From contig NZ_MDGQ01000003.1 of the NCBI RefSeq assembly GCF_001747105.1, positions 1,240,001-1,304,000 on the forward strand: a stretch of DNA of 64,000 bases, read 5' to 3'. Of the stretch, positions 55,067 through 64,000 are shown one piece after another; the stretch's first letter is position 1; each line of letters starts with the position of its first letter. The notes below the pieces were generated by a model. The model was not told the DNA's origin and did not search any database. It saw nothing but the letters and a program-made list of their open reading frames with translations. The stretch comes from Roseivirga misakiensis (lineage in GTDB: Bacteria > Bacteroidota > Bacteroidia > Cytophagales > Cyclobacteriaceae). The position numbers and the translations under genes were made by a program.

Positions 55067-55866
55067 TCTGAATCGGCAGCTGGTTTCAAGGAAGGTTTGT
55101 CAGCAGAATTATAGACACTTTCCGGAAGTTCGTCGAAGACCATGATATTAGAAAGTTGGGCCATTTCTCTTTCGCCCGAAAGCATAATATTCCCCATTTT
55201 CTGATAGTCTTTCCACGGGTTCGTAAAGCGTGGCTCTTCGGCATCGGTGGTCGGATAGTACGCCCATTGAGTCACCAATCTTGATTCCTTATCAACCCAT
55301 ACGTAATACATATTTTGAGGTGTTCGTCCCACGCCTTCAAAGGTCAAGTTCAGTTTGTCGGCCATTCTGCCATCCTCCGTCGCCTCTTCACCAGCATAAG
55401 TTAGCGTCACGCCAGAATCCTTCAGTTTGTAAGGCATCACCAGCCAGTAGGAGTCATTAATCCAAATACTCTTACCTCTATTCACCATGGTCTGTAGCGA
55501 ATCGCCTTGGAGGGTTAACTCGGTGCCATCTTGAAATATTTTTCCTGTGTCGTCATTGATGTTCAGCAGGTAAGTGCTTGTGCCCATATCAATTCTCACA
55601 TCGCCAGTCCATTTATCCCAAATGAGTTCACGCCGTCCAAAGAAGTTCCAGCAAATATGACGTGTATTATCCCAGGCTTCTCGGCCGCCCATGGCTTCCA
55701 TAACCTCATCGGCAATGGCCATAGCTTTAGCATCTGAGCCAGCTAAATTGAAGCCTTCTGCAGGTGGGTTTCCGTAAGGTTCATTCGTGTTTTCGGCTTG
55801 AGGATTACAAGCGGCAAAACCGATAATGATTGCCGAGAAAAGAATAGCTAGATACTTGGTTTTCAT
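55063..55866 (-). CDS. Hypothetical lipoprotein, LolA/LolB-like fold suspected
   Basis: 267 residues with a lipoprotein signal (LFSAIIIGFAAC). The mature part is rich in beta strands with many Trp and Tyr (CWNFFGRRELIWDKWTGDVRID, WINDSYWLVMP, YYVWVDKESRLVTQWAYYPT), a pattern like the outer-membrane-lipoprotein-sorting-protein fold, though I cannot confirm this by eye. It is translationally coupled to the propeller lipoprotein, so the two may act together at the membrane. Function unknown. Confidence 0.78.
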   Translation of the reverse strand: MKTKYLAILFSAIIIGFAACNPQAENTNEPYGNPPAEGFNLAGSDAKAMAIADEVMEAMGGREAWDNTRHICWNFFGRRELIWDKWTGDVRIDMGTSTYLLNINDDTGKIFQDGTELTLQGDSLQTMVNRGKSIWINDSYWLVMPYKLKDSGVTLTYAGEEATEDGRMADKLNLTFEGVGRTPQNMYYVWVDKESRLVTQWAYYPTTDAEEPRFTNPWKDYQKMGNIMLSGEREMAQLSNIMVFDELPESVYNSADKPSLKPAADSE

Positions 55867-55944
55867 AGGATCAAATTTTGTGTGAAGTTAGGGAGTTCCT
55901 ACTTACGGTTCAATCCATTGATCAGAAAGCCAGCTTTATGGCAC

Positions 55945-56394
55945 CTATTTTACAGGGGCATAAGGGTTTATTTCCCTCAATTTTTCCTCTAGTGCCCTTA
56001 AATCTTTTAGGCGCATCCAGCTCACTTTTATTTTATGCTGTTGCATTTTATCATCGGCATCCAGAATGTTGAGGCCTATGTGCAAATGATCCGTTTCAAA
56101 ATAACTGTCGAAATTATACTTAGTGATGAGGAGTGAGCTCTGTTTTTTAGAAAATAACTTTTGAGAATTGATTACCATGCCACCCTCAGCCTCTGATGCA
56201 TGGATGTAAATTGGCCAATTGATAAAAGAAGACATAAAACCGAAAAGAGGGGCAAATGCAGCTAACAAGATTATGCTCGGCAACTCTGGGGAAATGATGT
56301 ATTTATAAACGAAGATAAATACCACGAATATCCCATAAAAAAAGAGCAAGAACTTAAACCGATTGACTTTGCCTTTGTTGTTTATATCTTTCAT
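55945..56394 (-). CDS. Small membrane protein with C-terminal soluble domain
   Basis: 149 residues with two adjacent TM helices (~14-33 and ~38-60) and a soluble C-terminal region (~65-149) of mixed strands and a final helix (RLKDLRALEEKLREINPY). The layout resembles bacterial PH-domain (bPH2/YdbT-like) membrane proteins, but no signature is clear. Single gene with no obvious partner; function unknown. Confidence 0.72.
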   Translation of the reverse strand: MKDINNKGKVNRFKFLLFFYGIFVVFIFVYKYIISPELPSIILLAAFAPLFGFMSSFINWPIYIHASEAEGGMVINSQKLFSKKQSSLLITKYNFDSYFETDHLHIGLNILDADDKMQQHKIKVSWMRLKDLRALEEKLREINPYAPVK

Positions 56395-56435
56395 TTGACC
56401 AGCTTTGGGGGTTGAATTTAATGGATTTGAGGGAA

Positions 56436-56969
56436 TTAAGCGAGCTTCATTTTAGAGACCAAATCCCAAAGCACAATGCCCGCTGTGACAGATACATTGA
56501 GCGAATGCTTGGTACCGAATTGAGGGATTTCCAGACAACCATCGGCTAGCTCAACAATTTCATCCTCGACACCGAAAACTTCGTTGCCCAAAACGATGGC
56601 TACTTTTTGATTTTCGATAGGCTTGAAATCTTGAAGCGGAATAGAGCCCTCAGCTTGTTCCACGGCCATAATTGTATATCCCTCAGCCTTTAAAACTTCG
56701 CATGCCGATCGTGTATTTTCATAATATTTCCAGTCTACAGATTCGGTTGCGCCAAGGGCAGTTTTATGAATTTCACGATGCGGTGGCTGGGCGGTAATTC
56801 CACAAAGTGCGATGCTTGTAATTCCAAAAGCATCAGCAGATCTGAAGGCAGAACCTACATTATGCATACTCCTAACATTGTCCATCACTACCACGACAGG
56901 TAATTTATCAGTAGCCTTAAATGCTTCAATATCTGGCCGGTTGAGCTCCTCGTTTTTTAATTTTCGCAT
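56436..56969 (-). CDS. SpoU/TrmH-family RNA 2'-O-methyltransferase
   Basis: The start at 56969 (MRKLKNEELNRP) is preferred; the longer frame from 57059 would read through the terminator hairpin of the gene before. The 177-residue protein has the three SPOUT motifs: VMDNVRSMHNVGSAFRSADAFG (motif 1 Asn/Arg), VAIVLGNEVFGVEDEI (motif 2) and LEIPQFGTKHSLNVSVTAGI (motif 3), forming the knotted AdoMet site. It methylates a ribose in rRNA or tRNA; the exact target is not predictable here. Confidence 0.93.
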   Translation of the reverse strand: MRKLKNEELNRPDIEAFKATDKLPVVVVMDNVRSMHNVGSAFRSADAFGITSIALCGITAQPPHREIHKTALGATESVDWKYYENTRSACEVLKAEGYTIMAVEQAEGSIPLQDFKPIENQKVAIVLGNEVFGVEDEIVELADGCLEIPQFGTKHSLNVSVTAGIVLWDLVSKMKLA

Positions 56970-57013
56970 CGCTGCAATTTTACCAGCTTGGGTGGATTTT
57001 ACAAGGCCCATAA

Positions 57014-57048
57014 AAAGAAAGTGCCTGCCCCATCTGGGTAGACACTTT
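57014..57048 (-). terminator. Intrinsic terminator after the coiled-coil protein gene
   Basis: AAAGTG/CACTTT outer stem and CTGCCC/GGGTAG inner stem. On the minus strand it is followed by a T-rich tract. It lies within the extended upstream frame of the methyltransferase, which supports the shorter start for that gene. Confidence 0.65.
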
Positions 57049-57098
57049 AACAACACCAATCAAAAACTATCTTTATTCGCGTTTAGGCCGATTTCTGC

Positions 57099-58022
57099 CT
57101 AACGAGAGGCTCTGCTGTTTTTAGAAATTACCAAGTACTTAGAAATTTGCCAGAAAGATTCAGGATCTGTAATCTCTAGAATTTTTATCCCATCTGACTC
57201 ACCTGGTAGAATAGCGTATGAACTACTTGGATGGTCGCTGACAAGCGATAAGGAAGCAGCCTCAATCTTCAATTGATTGACACTTCTTTTATCTAGCTCC
57301 AAGAATTCAGCTTTGTCGGCATCTTCTTGTAACATTACTTTTCGCCCAATAAGACCTAGAAAACCGCCTTCTTTGTCAACAACGCCTTTGGCCTTCAAAT
57401 CTTGGAAGGTGCCAATGGCCAAGTAGCCTTTATTCAATTCGTCATTTAAAGCAGTAAGTTGAGATACCTCTAAGTCCTTTTGTTCTATGGCATCGGCTTG
57501 GGCCAAGACGGTCACATTTAGCGAGTCTTTTTGCGAATTTAGTCCAGTAATTACCGCCTCGCGGGCAACAAGCTCTGATTTCAGATCAATAATTGTGGTT
57601 TGACGCGCTTTCAAATCTGCTTGTAAAGTCTGAAGTCGCTTTTGGAAGACTCCCTGCTTGATTTCGGCACTTTTAATTTTGTCGGTGAGTGTTTTTACGT
57701 TTTCGTTAGAGCGAACGATCAAGTCATCAATCATCGCTATTTCGCGCATAATGCTCTCTTTTTTTCCTTCATTGAAAGGCTCTTGGCGTTGCCCGAATAC
57801 AAGGTTTTCCTTTTCAACGATACTCGTGATTTGCTCCTCGACTTCAATAATCAATGACATCACTTCTTCAAAGGCCGATTCTTTTTTGACAATCTCCTTT
57901 TCCAGGTTGACATACCTCTCTTCTAGTACTTCTTTTTTTTTGGAGGTAGCGGATACAGTAAACCACATAGCGATGGTAAGTGCACCCAGCAATACCATGC
58001 CGATTTTCATCGTTTGTTTCAT
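57099..58022 (-). CDS. Membrane-anchored coiled-coil protein
   Basis: 307 residues. One N-terminal TM helix (~6-25; signal anchor) is followed by a long coiled coil (~30-205) with heptads rich in Glu, Lys and Leu, and then a ~100-residue globular domain starting near YLAIGTFQDLKAKGVVDKEGGFLG, which includes VSDHPSSSYAILPGE and ends near the basic C-terminus NSRASR. I recognise no family by motif; the overall plan resembles the Cbp1-like or OmpH-anchored spacers found in Bacteroidota envelopes. It has its own terminator. Function unknown. Confidence 0.78.
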   Translation of the reverse strand: MKQTMKIGMVLLGALTIAMWFTVSATSKKKEVLEERYVNLEKEIVKKESAFEEVMSLIIEVEEQITSIVEKENLVFGQRQEPFNEGKKESIMREIAMIDDLIVRSNENVKTLTDKIKSAEIKQGVFQKRLQTLQADLKARQTTIIDLKSELVAREAVITGLNSQKDSLNVTVLAQADAIEQKDLEVSQLTALNDELNKGYLAIGTFQDLKAKGVVDKEGGFLGLIGRKVMLQEDADKAEFLELDKRSVNQLKIEAASLSLVSDHPSSSYAILPGESDGIKILEITDPESFWQISKYLVISKNSRASR

Positions 58023-58245
58023 CTTCTTAGGTTTTAATTGTTAAATGATAGATTAAATAATTCTGCGAATGCTTCAGAAGAAGCACTAATTCAGACTCGT
58101 CTAGCCTGTTGGCTGTGATGCACTGTTGGGTTTGGGTTGGTGGGTTTTGAGAATAGGTTTGTGATGATTCTCGCTAGTATAACGAAAGAATTAGTTGAAA
58201 TTGTGTGATGTAACGAAAAAAATAGTTATAAAATTTTTCGGAGGA

Positions 58246-58881
58246 TTAAAGCCCCGCCTTTTTTGGCTTTAACCAACCACGATCAACGGCGTAGATAATA
58301 AGTTCCGTTGGAGATTTGAGCCCCAATTTTTTGAGGATGTTTTTACGGTGTGAATTGACTGTATGAATACTTATACCAAGGTTATTGGCGATTTCTGACG
58401 AAGGTAAACCTCTACCGATCGATTTAATGATTTGCATCTCTCGCTCAGATAAATCACCATCAATGGCAATGTCTGAGTTGTTGACCAAATTCATTACTTC
58501 TTGACAGTAGAAACTTCCACCTTTATCAATTACATCTAGTGCCGAGTTGATTTCTTCTACTGAGCAGTTTTTAGTCAAAAAGCCTTCAACGCCGGCTCTC
58601 AATTGTTTGTTAATTGAAACGGCATCATCGTCTTCAGAAATAACCAGAACTTTTAAGTTAGGGTAAGACTCTTTTAGTTGTTTGGTCACCGTATCTTGTA
58701 GAATATAGTCACCCAAATATTCAAGAATCAGAAGTTCAGGCGTGTGTCTTTGGACTTGATCGGATAGGTTGCGATCGGTATTAAAGACGACCACCTCATT
58801 TATGCCACGATAGTTTTCTAGAATAATCTTTATTCCAGTACTGGAGAGAAACTGTGGGTCATAAATGGCTGCCTTTTTCAC
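58246..58881 (-). CDS. LuxR/NarL-type regulator with degenerate receiver (Glu at the phosphoacceptor site)
   Basis: 211 residues: a receiver-like domain (1-120) and a LuxR HTH (~145-208; LSEREMQIIKSIGRGLPSSEIANNLGISIHTVNSHRKNILKKLGLKS in short). The site that is normally Asp in a NarL receiver (LLILDY) reads LLILEY, so the acceptor is E54; the usual acidic pair is reduced to D8. Glu often mimics phospho-Asp, so it may be permanently active or use an allosteric signal. No partner kinase gene is near. A TAATTTTG motif (58922-58915) upstream could be its -7 element. Confidence 0.88.
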   Translation of the reverse strand: MKKAAIYDPQFLSSTGIKIILENYRGINEVVVFNTDRNLSDQVQRHTPELLILEYLGDYILQDTVTKQLKESYPNLKVLVISEDDDAVSINKQLRAGVEGFLTKNCSVEEINSALDVIDKGGSFYCQEVMNLVNNSDIAIDGDLSEREMQIIKSIGRGLPSSEIANNLGISIHTVNSHRKNILKKLGLKSPTELIIYAVDRGWLKPKKAGL

Positions 58882-59111
58882 AACTATTCTTATTTAGACT
58901 GATTAAAATTAAGGCAAAATTAATACTCTTATCGAAAAGGTCATCATTAATTTGACTCAGCTCATAAAACTTGCCAAATGAGGGAAAGGTTTAGCGGAAT
59001 AATGGCCCCTAGATCGTTGATTTCTAAAACTTATATCGGCACCATATTTTTCGAACCAATAATCTTTATTTTTGACCTTTATTATCAATCTAATACCGAT
59101 CAATATTTAGT

Positions 59112-61718
59112 ATGGCTAAGAAGAAAGAGGCGAAGGAAACCCCATTGATGAAGCAGTACAATGCCATCAAGGCCAGTCATCCGGGGGCACTTCTACTTTT
59201 CCGAGTTGGAGATTTCTATGAAACCTTCGGAGAAGATGCCATCACTGCTAGCAAAGTGCTAAATATTGTCTTGACAAAACGTGCCAACGGTGCCGCAAGC
59301 CATATTGAGTTGGCCGGTTTTCCACACCATTCTTTAGATACTTATTTGCCTAAACTGGTAAGAGCCGGAAATAGAGTCGCTATTTGCGATCAGTTAGAAG
59401 ATCCTAAAAGTGTAAAGGGAATTGTAAAGCGCGGGGTAACGGAATTGGTGACGCCAGGCTTGTCGTTTAACGATAATGTATTAGACCAGAAAAGGAATAA
59501 CTACTTAGCCTCTTTAAGTTTTGGGAAGGACGAAATTGGCGCAGCATTTTTGGACCTATCGACCGGGGAATTTCTCACGGCGCAAGGAAAACCAAGCTAT
59601 ATCGATAAGCTCATCCAAGGGTTGAATCCATCCGAATTCATTTACTCAAGAACACAAAGAGAAGCATTTGAAACTCATTACAGCGACGATTTCAATACTT
59701 ATCAGATTGATGATTGGGTTTATGCCTTCGATTATGCGTATGAAAAGCTCACTAACCACTTTTCTACGAGTTCTTTAAAAGGCTTCGGGATAGAAGAAAT
59801 GAATCTGGCGATTACCGCAGCCGGGGCGGTACTTTACTATCTGGAGCATACAGAACACAAAGAGATCGGTCATATCGCTGCAATCAGTAGGATAGAGGAA
59901 GATAAATACGTCTGGTTAGACAAATTCACTATCCGAAATCTTGAATTGGTTTACCCACAGCACGAAGGTGGTATTCCATTGATCCAAATTCTAGATAAAA
60001 CACAGACCCCTATGGGTGCTAGAATGCTCAAGCGCTGGATGGTATTGCCGTTAAAAGAACTAGATAAGATTCAAGAAAGGCTTTCGATCGTTGATGCTTT
60101 TCACGAAAACGGGGCATTAAGTGAGGAGATGGCCGAGGCCATGAAAGATATCGGCGACTTGGAAAGATTAATTTCTAAAGTCGCTGTCGGCAGGATTAAT
60201 CCACGCGAGTTAAACCAATTAAAAAAGGCGCTGCTGAGTATTGGGCCGATGAAGGAATCTTTGACCGCAGCTAAAAATAAGTCGCTTCAAGCACTTGCTG
60301 CACAACTTGATACCTGTGGGCCGCTGTTAGAAAAAATACAAAGTGAGCTTCAGCCAGATGCACCTATGCTTGTGCATCAAGGGGGTATCATTGCAAAAGG
60401 TGTTGACGAAGAGTTGGATGAATTGCGCGGCATAGCCTTTAGCGGAAAGGACTATTTGGTACAAATACAGCAGCGGGAGAGTGAGCGAACGGGTATTACT
60501 TCTTTAAAAATTGCCTATAACAAGGTTTTCGGATACTACCTTGAAGTAAGCAACGCCCACAAGGACAAAGTGCCAGAGGAGTGGATTCGCAAGCAAACCT
60601 TAGTCAATGCAGAGCGATACATCACGGAAGAGCTTAAGACCTACGAGGAAAAAATTATTAATGCGGAAGACCTATATAAGGTCATTGAGCAGCGACTTTT
60701 CCAAGAGCTCGTCGCTTTTGCTGCTGATTATACGTCTAAAATTCAAAAGAATGCCAAGGTGATTGCCACCTTGGACTGCCTTATCTCATTTTCAGTAATT
60801 GCAAAAGCTAACAATTATTGCCGACCTGACTTAGATGATAAGATGCTCATCGATATTCAAGATGGTAGGCACCCTGTAATCGAGCAGCAACTGCCAGTTG
60901 GTGAATCTTATGTACCGAATGATGTGTTACTAGACGATCATACGCATCAAATCTTAATTATTACCGGGCCAAATATGGCGGGTAAGTCAGCTTTGCTTCG
61001 TCAAACGGCATTAATCGTGTTGATGGCACAAATGGGTAGTTATGTACCCGCGTCTAGCGCTTCCTTGGGCATTACAGACAAAGTATTTACGCGTGTAGGG
61101 GCCTCCGATAACCTTTCGAAAGGCGAATCTACCTTTATGGTCGAAATGACTGAAACGGCTAGTATCCTTAATAACCTTTCGGAACGTAGTTTGGTCTTGA
61201 TGGATGAAATTGGTCGTGGTACGAGTACTTATGACGGTATTTCTATTGCTTGGTCGATAGTGGAGTACTTGCATAACCATGATAAGTTTAAGGCTAAAAC
61301 ACTCTTCGCGACACATTATCATGAATTGAATCAATTGGAAGAAGATTTCCCTGCGATCAAAAACTTCAATGTTTCGGTGAAAGAGGTTGAAAACAAGGTC
61401 ATCTTCATGCGAAAGCTAAAAGAAGGCGGTAGTGAGCATAGCTTTGGTATTCATGTGGCACAAATGGCGGGGATGCCCAATCCGGTTGTGATTCGTGCGG
61501 CCGAGATTATGGGGCATTTAGAACAGGACAAAATCCGAAATCAGACTGATGATAAAGTGAAAAGCATTCCGAAGAACAACTATCAATTGAGTATGTTCGA
61601 GGCTGACCCCACATTTAATGAGATTAAGGAGTTGCTTGAAAAGATCGACATTAATACGATTTCGCCCGTGGAGGCTTTATTAAAGCTGAATGAGATTAAA
61701 GGGAAGCTGAAGGACTAA
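59112..61718 (+). CDS. mutS: DNA mismatch repair protein MutS
   Basis: 868 residues, canonical MutS. The N-terminal mismatch-recognition domain has the FYE motif in [13 protein letters not shown]. Core and clamp domains follow, then the ATPase with Walker [14 protein letters not shown], Walker [17 protein letters not shown] and the helix-turn-helix dimerisation region. It binds mismatches and starts repair with MutL, not in this window. The gene is alone, followed by the tRNA pair. Confidence 0.98.
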   Translation: MAKKKEAKETPLMKQYNAIKASHPGALLLFRVGDFYETFGEDAITASKVLNIVLTKRANGAASHIELAGFPHHSLDTYLPKLVRAGNRVAICDQLEDPKSVKGIVKRGVTELVTPGLSFNDNVLDQKRNNYLASLSFGKDEIGAAFLDLSTGEFLTAQGKPSYIDKLIQGLNPSEFIYSRTQREAFETHYSDDFNTYQIDDWVYAFDYAYEKLTNHFSTSSLKGFGIEEMNLAITAAGAVLYYLEHTEHKEIGHIAAISRIEEDKYVWLDKFTIRNLELVYPQHEGGIPLIQILDKTQTPMGARMLKRWMVLPLKELDKIQERLSIVDAFHENGALSEEMAEAMKDIGDLERLISKVAVGRINPRELNQLKKALLSIGPMKESLTAAKNKSLQALAAQLDTCGPLLEKIQSELQPDAPMLVHQGGIIAKGVDEELDELRGIAFSGKDYLVQIQQRESERTGITSLKIAYNKVFGYYLEVSNAHKDKVPEEWIRKQTLVNAERYITEELKTYEEKIINAEDLYKVIEQRLFQELVAFAADYTSKIQKNAKVIATLDCLISFSVIAKANNYCRPDLDDKMLIDIQDGRHPVIEQQLPVGESYVPNDVLLDDHTHQILIITGPNMAGKSALLRQTALIVLMAQMGSYVPASSASLGITDKVFTRVGASDNLSKGESTFMVEMTETASILNNLSERSLVLMDEIGRGTSTYDGISIAWSIVEYLHNHDKFKAKTLFATHYHELNQLEEDFPAIKNFNVSVKEVENKVIFMRKLKEGGSEHSFGIHVAQMAGMPNPVVIRAAEIMGHLEQDKIRNQTDDKVKSIPKNNYQLSMFEADPTFNEIKELLEKIDINTISPVEALLKLNEIKGKLKD

Positions 61719-61764
61719 TGTTCTGGCTTTAGATTTAGTTACTGCAATTTTTTTAATGTAGTCG

Positions 61765-61794
61765 TTGCATATTAAAACCCCTTCACTAAATTTG
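61765..61794 (+). promoter_or_regulatory. Promoter of the tRNA-Gly/tRNA-Leu transcript
   Basis: TTG (61765-61767), exactly 19 bp, then TAAATTTG (61787-61794): a full match to the Bacteroidota -33/-7 consensus. Transcription would start ~7 bp later, about 37 bp before tRNA-Gly. Confidence 0.65.
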
Positions 61795-61837
61795 CATTCC
61801 GTTTTGCAGCAAGTGCGAAATTTTTGTATTGAAATAA

Positions 61838-61910
<73 letters not shown>

Positions 61911-61919
61911 CAATAATTA

Positions 61920-61948
61920 AAGAAGCGCGATTTAATCACGCTTTTTTA
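61920..61948 (+). terminator. Weak hairpin with T run between the two tRNA genes
   Basis: AAGCG-C-GAT / ATC-A-CGCTT stem followed by T6. It may end part of the tRNA-Gly transcripts or act as a processing signal before tRNA-Leu. Confidence 0.5.
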
Positions 61949-61988
61949 ATTTAGAGTCATTCACAATTTCATGACTACCTAGTAGTCA

Positions 61989-62072
61989 ATGCCGGAGTGG
62001 TGGAATTGGTAGACACGCAAGACTTAAAATCTTGTGCTCTTCTGAGCGTATGGGTTCAAGTCCCATCTCTGG
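61989..62072 (+). tRNA. tRNA-Leu (anticodon UAA)
   Basis: 84 nt, class II tRNA with a long variable arm (TGCTCTTCTGAGCGT). Anticodon arm CAAGA-CTTAAAA-TCTTG gives UAA. Acceptor GCCGGAG/CTCTGGT has two G-U pairs, the discriminator is A (required for Leu), and CCA is not encoded. It reads UUA and, by wobble, UUG codons. An intrinsic terminator follows. Confidence 0.96.
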
Positions 62073-62074
62073 TA

Positions 62075-62107
62075 CATAAAAGCCCCTTGAAAAAGGGGCT
62101 TTTTTTG
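62075..62107 (+). terminator. Intrinsic terminator after tRNA-Leu
   Basis: AAAAGCCCCTT-GAAA-AAGGGGCTTTT stem followed by a long T run. With the A run on the other side, it can also serve the convergent permease gene. Confidence 0.9.
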
Positions 62108-62122
62108 TTTCTAAAACTCTGG

Positions 62123-64000
62123 TTATTCATCCCTCAGAGAATTGACTGGATTCATTTTCGATATACTTAATGTTCGTGAAGAAATAGTGGTAAGTGCCAC
62201 TAGAAACACCACAATTGCTGGCCCAGCGAAAAGCCAAAAACTAATATCAATTCTATAACTATAGCTGTTCAACCAATTGCCCACGATATAGTAGGTTATC
62301 GGTAAAGCGATAAGTGTAGCTATACCAATGAGCCAGAGAAAATCTTTAGAGATGAGCGCTATGACTTGGCTCACACTCGCACCAAGAACTTTACGGACAC
62401 CTATTTCCTTTTTACGCTTGGCTACCGTGTAAGAAGATAATCCAAGTAACCCTAAACAGGTGATCAGTAAAGCAAAAATGCTCAAAGCACTGAAAACCGT
62501 TTGAAATTGTTGGTCTGATTTGAAATGCTCATCAAATTTTTGATCTAGAAAGAAAAACTCGAATGGACTATCGAAATGCTCATTGTAAAGTGATTCTATT
62601 TGGCTGAGTTGACTTATGATATCACCAGCACCAGTTCTAATACTCACATAATCTCCAAAATTGCCGTAGCGGAAGATCATCGGTATATAGCCTTCTTTGA
62701 CACCGGTTTGGTGGAAGTTCTTTAATACCCCAATGATCGTGCGATCGTCTCCCCAGAAGTTTATTTTTTGATTAATCGCCTCGCTTGGGTCTGTAAAACC
62801 CCAAAGTTTGATCGCTTCTTCGTTTACAATAACATCCTGTTCGTAGACACCTTTTCCAAAGTTCTGACCTGCTAAAAGTTCCAATTGCATCGCTGGTATG
62901 TAGCGATCGTCCGTAAAGTAAATGAAGAAGTTAAAATTATGTTCTTCCACAGCATTGATAAGATTAATACCCGTTGTACTTCCCATCATGCTCGTCGGTT
63001 GACCAGGAACTGTAGTGGACAAGGCTACTGATTTAAACGAACTATTATTGAGTAACTCGTCTCTAAACAACTTAAAATTCACCATCTCCGATCTAGTCGG
63101 TGGGGCATGGACTACCACTACTTGTTCAGAATTGAGCCCGAGGTCTTTAGCTTGCATATACTCCAATTGTTTTGACGAGGTGAAGGTTTGAATCAATAAG
63201 AAAATAGCAATGGAGAATTGAAATACGACCAGTGACTTTCTTAAAAGGATGCCGCCACTTGAATGCGCGAACTTTCCTTTCAGAACAGCGACGGGCTTAA
63301 AAGAGCTTAGAATAAATGCTGGGAAGCTACCACCTACCAATGTACTAATAACGATTGCCCCACTAAAAACCAGCCAAAACAGCCCTTTGTCGAAAAGTGT
63401 GAAGTCTTTTGGTAGGCCTGCCATTGCTTTGAAGCCAGGTAATAATAGATAAATCGTAATGAGTGAAAAAGATGAGGCCATTCCGTTGATCACCAGTGAT
63501 TCAATGAAAAATCGAACCTTTAATTGATTGTTTGTGGAACCTATGACCTTTCGAATTCCGACTTCTTTTGCCCTATCCATTGACTTGGCTGTGGCCAGAT
63601 TGATATAATTTACTATCGCGATGATAATGACTAGAAGTGCCACTAAAAACAAGAAATAAACGATGGTGGCATTTCCACCAGCCTCTGCTTCATATGATTT
63701 ATGAGAATAAAGATGAATGTCTTGCATTTTTTGACCGATAACGCGTTCATTCTCAATCTTTTCTTCGGCTTCTAAACGTTTACTGAGCTTGTCAATCGAT
63801 GCTGAAAACGTATCGTATTTATCGGCTTCTGTGAGTAGTACATAAGTGAAAGTATCATTGCTGTTCCATGGGCTTTCGCGTTCTTCGAGTTTTTGCTTCA
63901 TGGTACTGTAAGAAAACAGTATATCAAACTTTAAGTGTGAATTGGCAGGGCTATCGGTCGTTACACCCACTACTTTCAATTCACTGTTAGTTACGGATGT
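62123..64000 (-). CDS. FtsX/MacB-like permease, C-terminal part (5' end outside window)
   Basis: The frame is open through base 64000 (the apparent start at 63979 is a TTG inside TSVTNSELKVVGV), so ~626 residues of a longer permease are present. It contains the end of the first periplasmic domain, an FtsX block (LATAKSMDRAKEVGIRKVIGS), a second periplasmic domain and a C-terminal FtsX block (AKRKKEIGVRKVLGA), ending in MNPVNSLRDE. It is a fifth member of the orphan-permease type found at 31054-42153; whether it also has a prefix domain or a neighbouring ATPase cannot be seen. Confidence 0.9.
   Translation of the reverse strand, partial: TSVTNSELKVVGVTTDSPANSHLKFDILFSYSTMKQKLEERESPWNSNDTFTYVLLTEADKYDTFSASIDKLSKRLEAEEKIENERVIGQKMQDIHLYSHKSYEAEAGGNATIVYFLFLVALLVIIIAIVNYINLATAKSMDRAKEVGIRKVIGSTNNQLKVRFFIESLVINGMASSFSLITIYLLLPGFKAMAGLPKDFTLFDKGLFWLVFSGAIVISTLVGGSFPAFILSSFKPVAVLKGKFAHSSGGILLRKSLVVFQFSIAIFLLIQTFTSSKQLEYMQAKDLGLNSEQVVVVHAPPTRSEMVNFKLFRDELLNNSSFKSVALSTTVPGQPTSMMGSTTGINLINAVEEHNFNFFIYFTDDRYIPAMQLELLAGQNFGKGVYEQDVIVNEEAIKLWGFTDPSEAINQKINFWGDDRTIIGVLKNFHQTGVKEGYIPMIFRYGNFGDYVSIRTGAGDIISQLSQIESLYNEHFDSPFEFFFLDQKFDEHFKSDQQFQTVFSALSIFALLITCLGLLGLSSYTVAKRKKEIGVRKVLGASVSQVIALISKDFLWLIGIATLIALPITYYIVGNWLNSYSYRIDISFWLFAGPAIVVFLVALTTISSRTLSISKMNPVNSLRDE

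Noticed and set aside
56970-57059. Upstream start for the SpoU methyltransferase
   Set aside because: It lies over a terminator hairpin, and its translation does not match the family N-terminus.

Overview
This window looks like chromosomal DNA from a marine-type member of the Bacteroidota, most likely the order Cytophagales (Roseivirga/Fulvivirga-like; this placement is an inference). The evidence is: a SusC/RagA-type plug signature; a DUF4212 plus sodium/solute symporter pair; PadR-controlled orphan FtsX permeases; tandem LytS/LytTR signalling genes; Bacteroidota-type promoters (TTG - 19 bp - TAnnTTTG); AT-rich leaders without obvious Shine-Dalgarno sequences; and moderate-to-low GC. There is no phage, integrase, CRISPR array or rRNA. 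Two tRNA genes are present.

Layout. 1-348 is the end of a metallo-beta-lactamase-fold gene. 358-3217 (minus) is a LytTR response regulator, a degenerate LytS-like kinase and an intact LytS-like kinase in one overlapping operon, preceded by a secreted protein built of 34-residue NDHY repeats (3293-4852). 5075-8841 (minus) is polA followed by a threonine/serine dehydratase-type PLP enzyme. 8887-12881 holds an S41 peptidase, a beta-barrel-like protein whose natural start seems lost, and a small membrane protein. 13010-14376 carries coaX, a small membrane protein and a possible 35-residue membrane peptide. 14518-18664 has secreted M28 and M14 peptidases and a Tat-exported metallo-beta-lactamase-fold protein. 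18739-23626 is housekeeping (lysC, ribH, a TPR protein, pdhA, recF). 23632-29874 encodes a 2080-residue alpha-2-macroglobulin with an inserted TonB-receptor plug domain.

The accessory core is 30717-44393: two units, each a PadR regulator followed by two large FtsX/MacB-like permeases without an ATPase gene, then a divergent C39-peptidase ABC exporter. Upstream of the exporter is a 560-bp region with no firm gene but one speculative double-glycine-leader ORF. 44958-53985 runs on the plus strand: a domesticated IS1-InsA-like zinc-ribbon/HTH protein, an outer-membrane barrel, DUF4212 plus a sodium/solute (acetate-type) symporter, a small membrane protein, a symporter-histidine kinase fusion, a receiver-only response regulator and acetyl-CoA synthetase. 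This reads as an acetate or small-carboxylate uptake, sensing and activation module.

53996-58881 (minus) holds two lipoproteins, a small membrane protein, a SpoU rRNA/tRNA methyltransferase, an anchored coiled-coil protein and a LuxR-type regulator whose receiver has Glu at the phosphoacceptor site. 59112-61718 is mutS, followed by tRNA-Gly(GCC) and tRNA-Leu(UAA) behind a textbook Bacteroidota promoter. The window ends inside another FtsX permease (62123-64000, minus). The observations most worth following up are the macroglobulin-plug fusion, the PadR/orphan-permease array with its operator-like repeats, the pseudokinase in the LytTR operon, the NDHY repeat protein and the acetate module.
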